DNA of 6,035 nucleotides from Calditrichota bacterium (lineage in GTDB: Bacteria > Zhuqueibacterota > Zhuqueibacteria > Zhuqueibacterales > Geothermadaptataceae): positions 1-6,035 of the forward strand of contig QQUM01000747.1 in the NCBI GenBank assembly GCA_008501545.1, in the 5' to 3' direction. Shown in pieces: positions 5,743-6,035 of the stretch (its first letter is position 1; every line of letters starts with the position of its first letter). The position numbers and the translations under genes were made by a program. Under the pieces are notes generated by a model. That model had not been told where the DNA came from. It did no database searches and saw nothing but the letters and a program-made list of their open reading frames with translations.

Positions 5743-5778
5743 AACCACCTGATTGCAATGATTAAAGAGAAAACTTCC

Positions 5779-6035
5779 CTACGGCACACCCGAATCACCG
5801 CGTACCAATTCCCCATTTTTCACTTTCCACCAAATCAGCATATCAATATCACCAGCGTAGTTTTTAACTCCTTCTTTAATTCTGTTCGCTTTGAGATATT
5901 GATCATACGCTTTGTGTGAAAAATCCGCCACAGCGCCGGCATATTTCAGCCAATGTTCACGCACCCGTTTAAAATCTGCATTTATTTCCAGTCGCACTTG
6001 TTTGCGGTAAAAACCATAGTCGCTTATACTCGTGT
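5779..6035 (-). CDS. C-terminal end of an unidentified protein (partial, runs off the right edge)
   Basis: An open minus-strand frame enters from the right edge and ends at TAG 5781-5779, giving the last 84 or so residues. It starts about TSISDYGFYRKQVRLEIN and ends KVKNGELVRGDSGVP. A GTG codon at 5997-5995 could be mistaken for a start, but the frame continues upstream without a stop to the window edge and has no ribosome site there, so this is an internal Val. The segment is rich in Lys, Arg, Asp, Tyr and Trp, and looks like a soluble, mixed helix/strand region without transmembrane helices. I do not recognise the family. It converges on the symporter operon, with 94 nt between the two stop codons. 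Confidence 0.6.
   Translation of the reverse strand, partial: TSISDYGFYRKQVRLEINADFKRVREHWLKYAGAVADFSHKAYDQYLKANRIKEGVKNYAGDIDMLIWWKVKNGELVRGDSGVP

Noticed and set aside
5695..5919. 74-codon plus-strand open frame opposite the right-hand partial gene
   Set aside because: Its product is a Phe/His/Ile-rich shadow, while the opposite strand has a balanced, protein-like composition that continues to the window edge.
1..6035. Mobile elements, CRISPR arrays, tRNA or rRNA genes
   Set aside because: No transposase or integrase frame, no regularly spaced repeats and no tRNA-like cloverleaf or rRNA sequence was seen.

Overview
The window reads as a small sugar-utilisation locus from a bacterium. By eye it is moderately AT-rich. 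It uses Shine-Dalgarno-type ribosome sites, and two sigma70-like promoters can be read in the central intergenic region. The vSGLT/SGLT-type symporter, the FGGY kinase and the LacI regulator fit many Gram-negative heterotrophs. The promoters do not have the typical Bacteroidetes -7/-33 form. I cannot name the lineage with confidence.

Layout, left to right. (1) Positions 2-136 hold the last 44 codons of an unidentified plus-strand gene. It ends 3 nt from the convergent stop of the next gene. (2) On the minus strand, a 487-aa FGGY carbohydrate kinase (939-2402) is followed 28 nt later by a 256-aa YbfF-like alpha/beta hydrolase (140-910), a probable two-gene operon. (3) Positions 2403-2630 are a 228-bp divergent control region. 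It has back-to-back promoter candidates, a perfect 12-bp palindrome with a central CG over the predicted lacI-type gene start site, a second palindrome over the predicted kinase start site, and three copies of the octamer TGCAAACA. (4) On the plus strand, a LacI-family repressor (2631-3668) is followed by a Na+/sugar symporter of the SSS/SGLT family (3722-5248). Two very small two-helix membrane proteins come next (5241-5450, overlapping the symporter by 8 nt, and 5466-5684). (5) Positions 5685-5778 contain a long inverted repeat. (6) From 5779 to the right edge is the C-terminal end of an unidentified minus-strand gene.

How the parts may work together (inference): the symporter imports a sugar with Na+, the kinase phosphorylates it or its ketose form, and the LacI protein responds to the sugar by controlling both directions of the divergon. 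The hydrolase may remove an ester group or may simply be carried along. No isomerase or aldolase is visible here, so the substrate cannot be named. The kinase resembles the rhamnulokinase/fuculokinase branch, and the symporter keeps several positions that bind galactose in vSGLT.

The least-explained parts are the two small membrane proteins tied to the symporter, the architecture of the divergent control region, and the 5685-5778 spacer, which encodes a protein-like tail in a frame that does not connect to the neighbouring gene.
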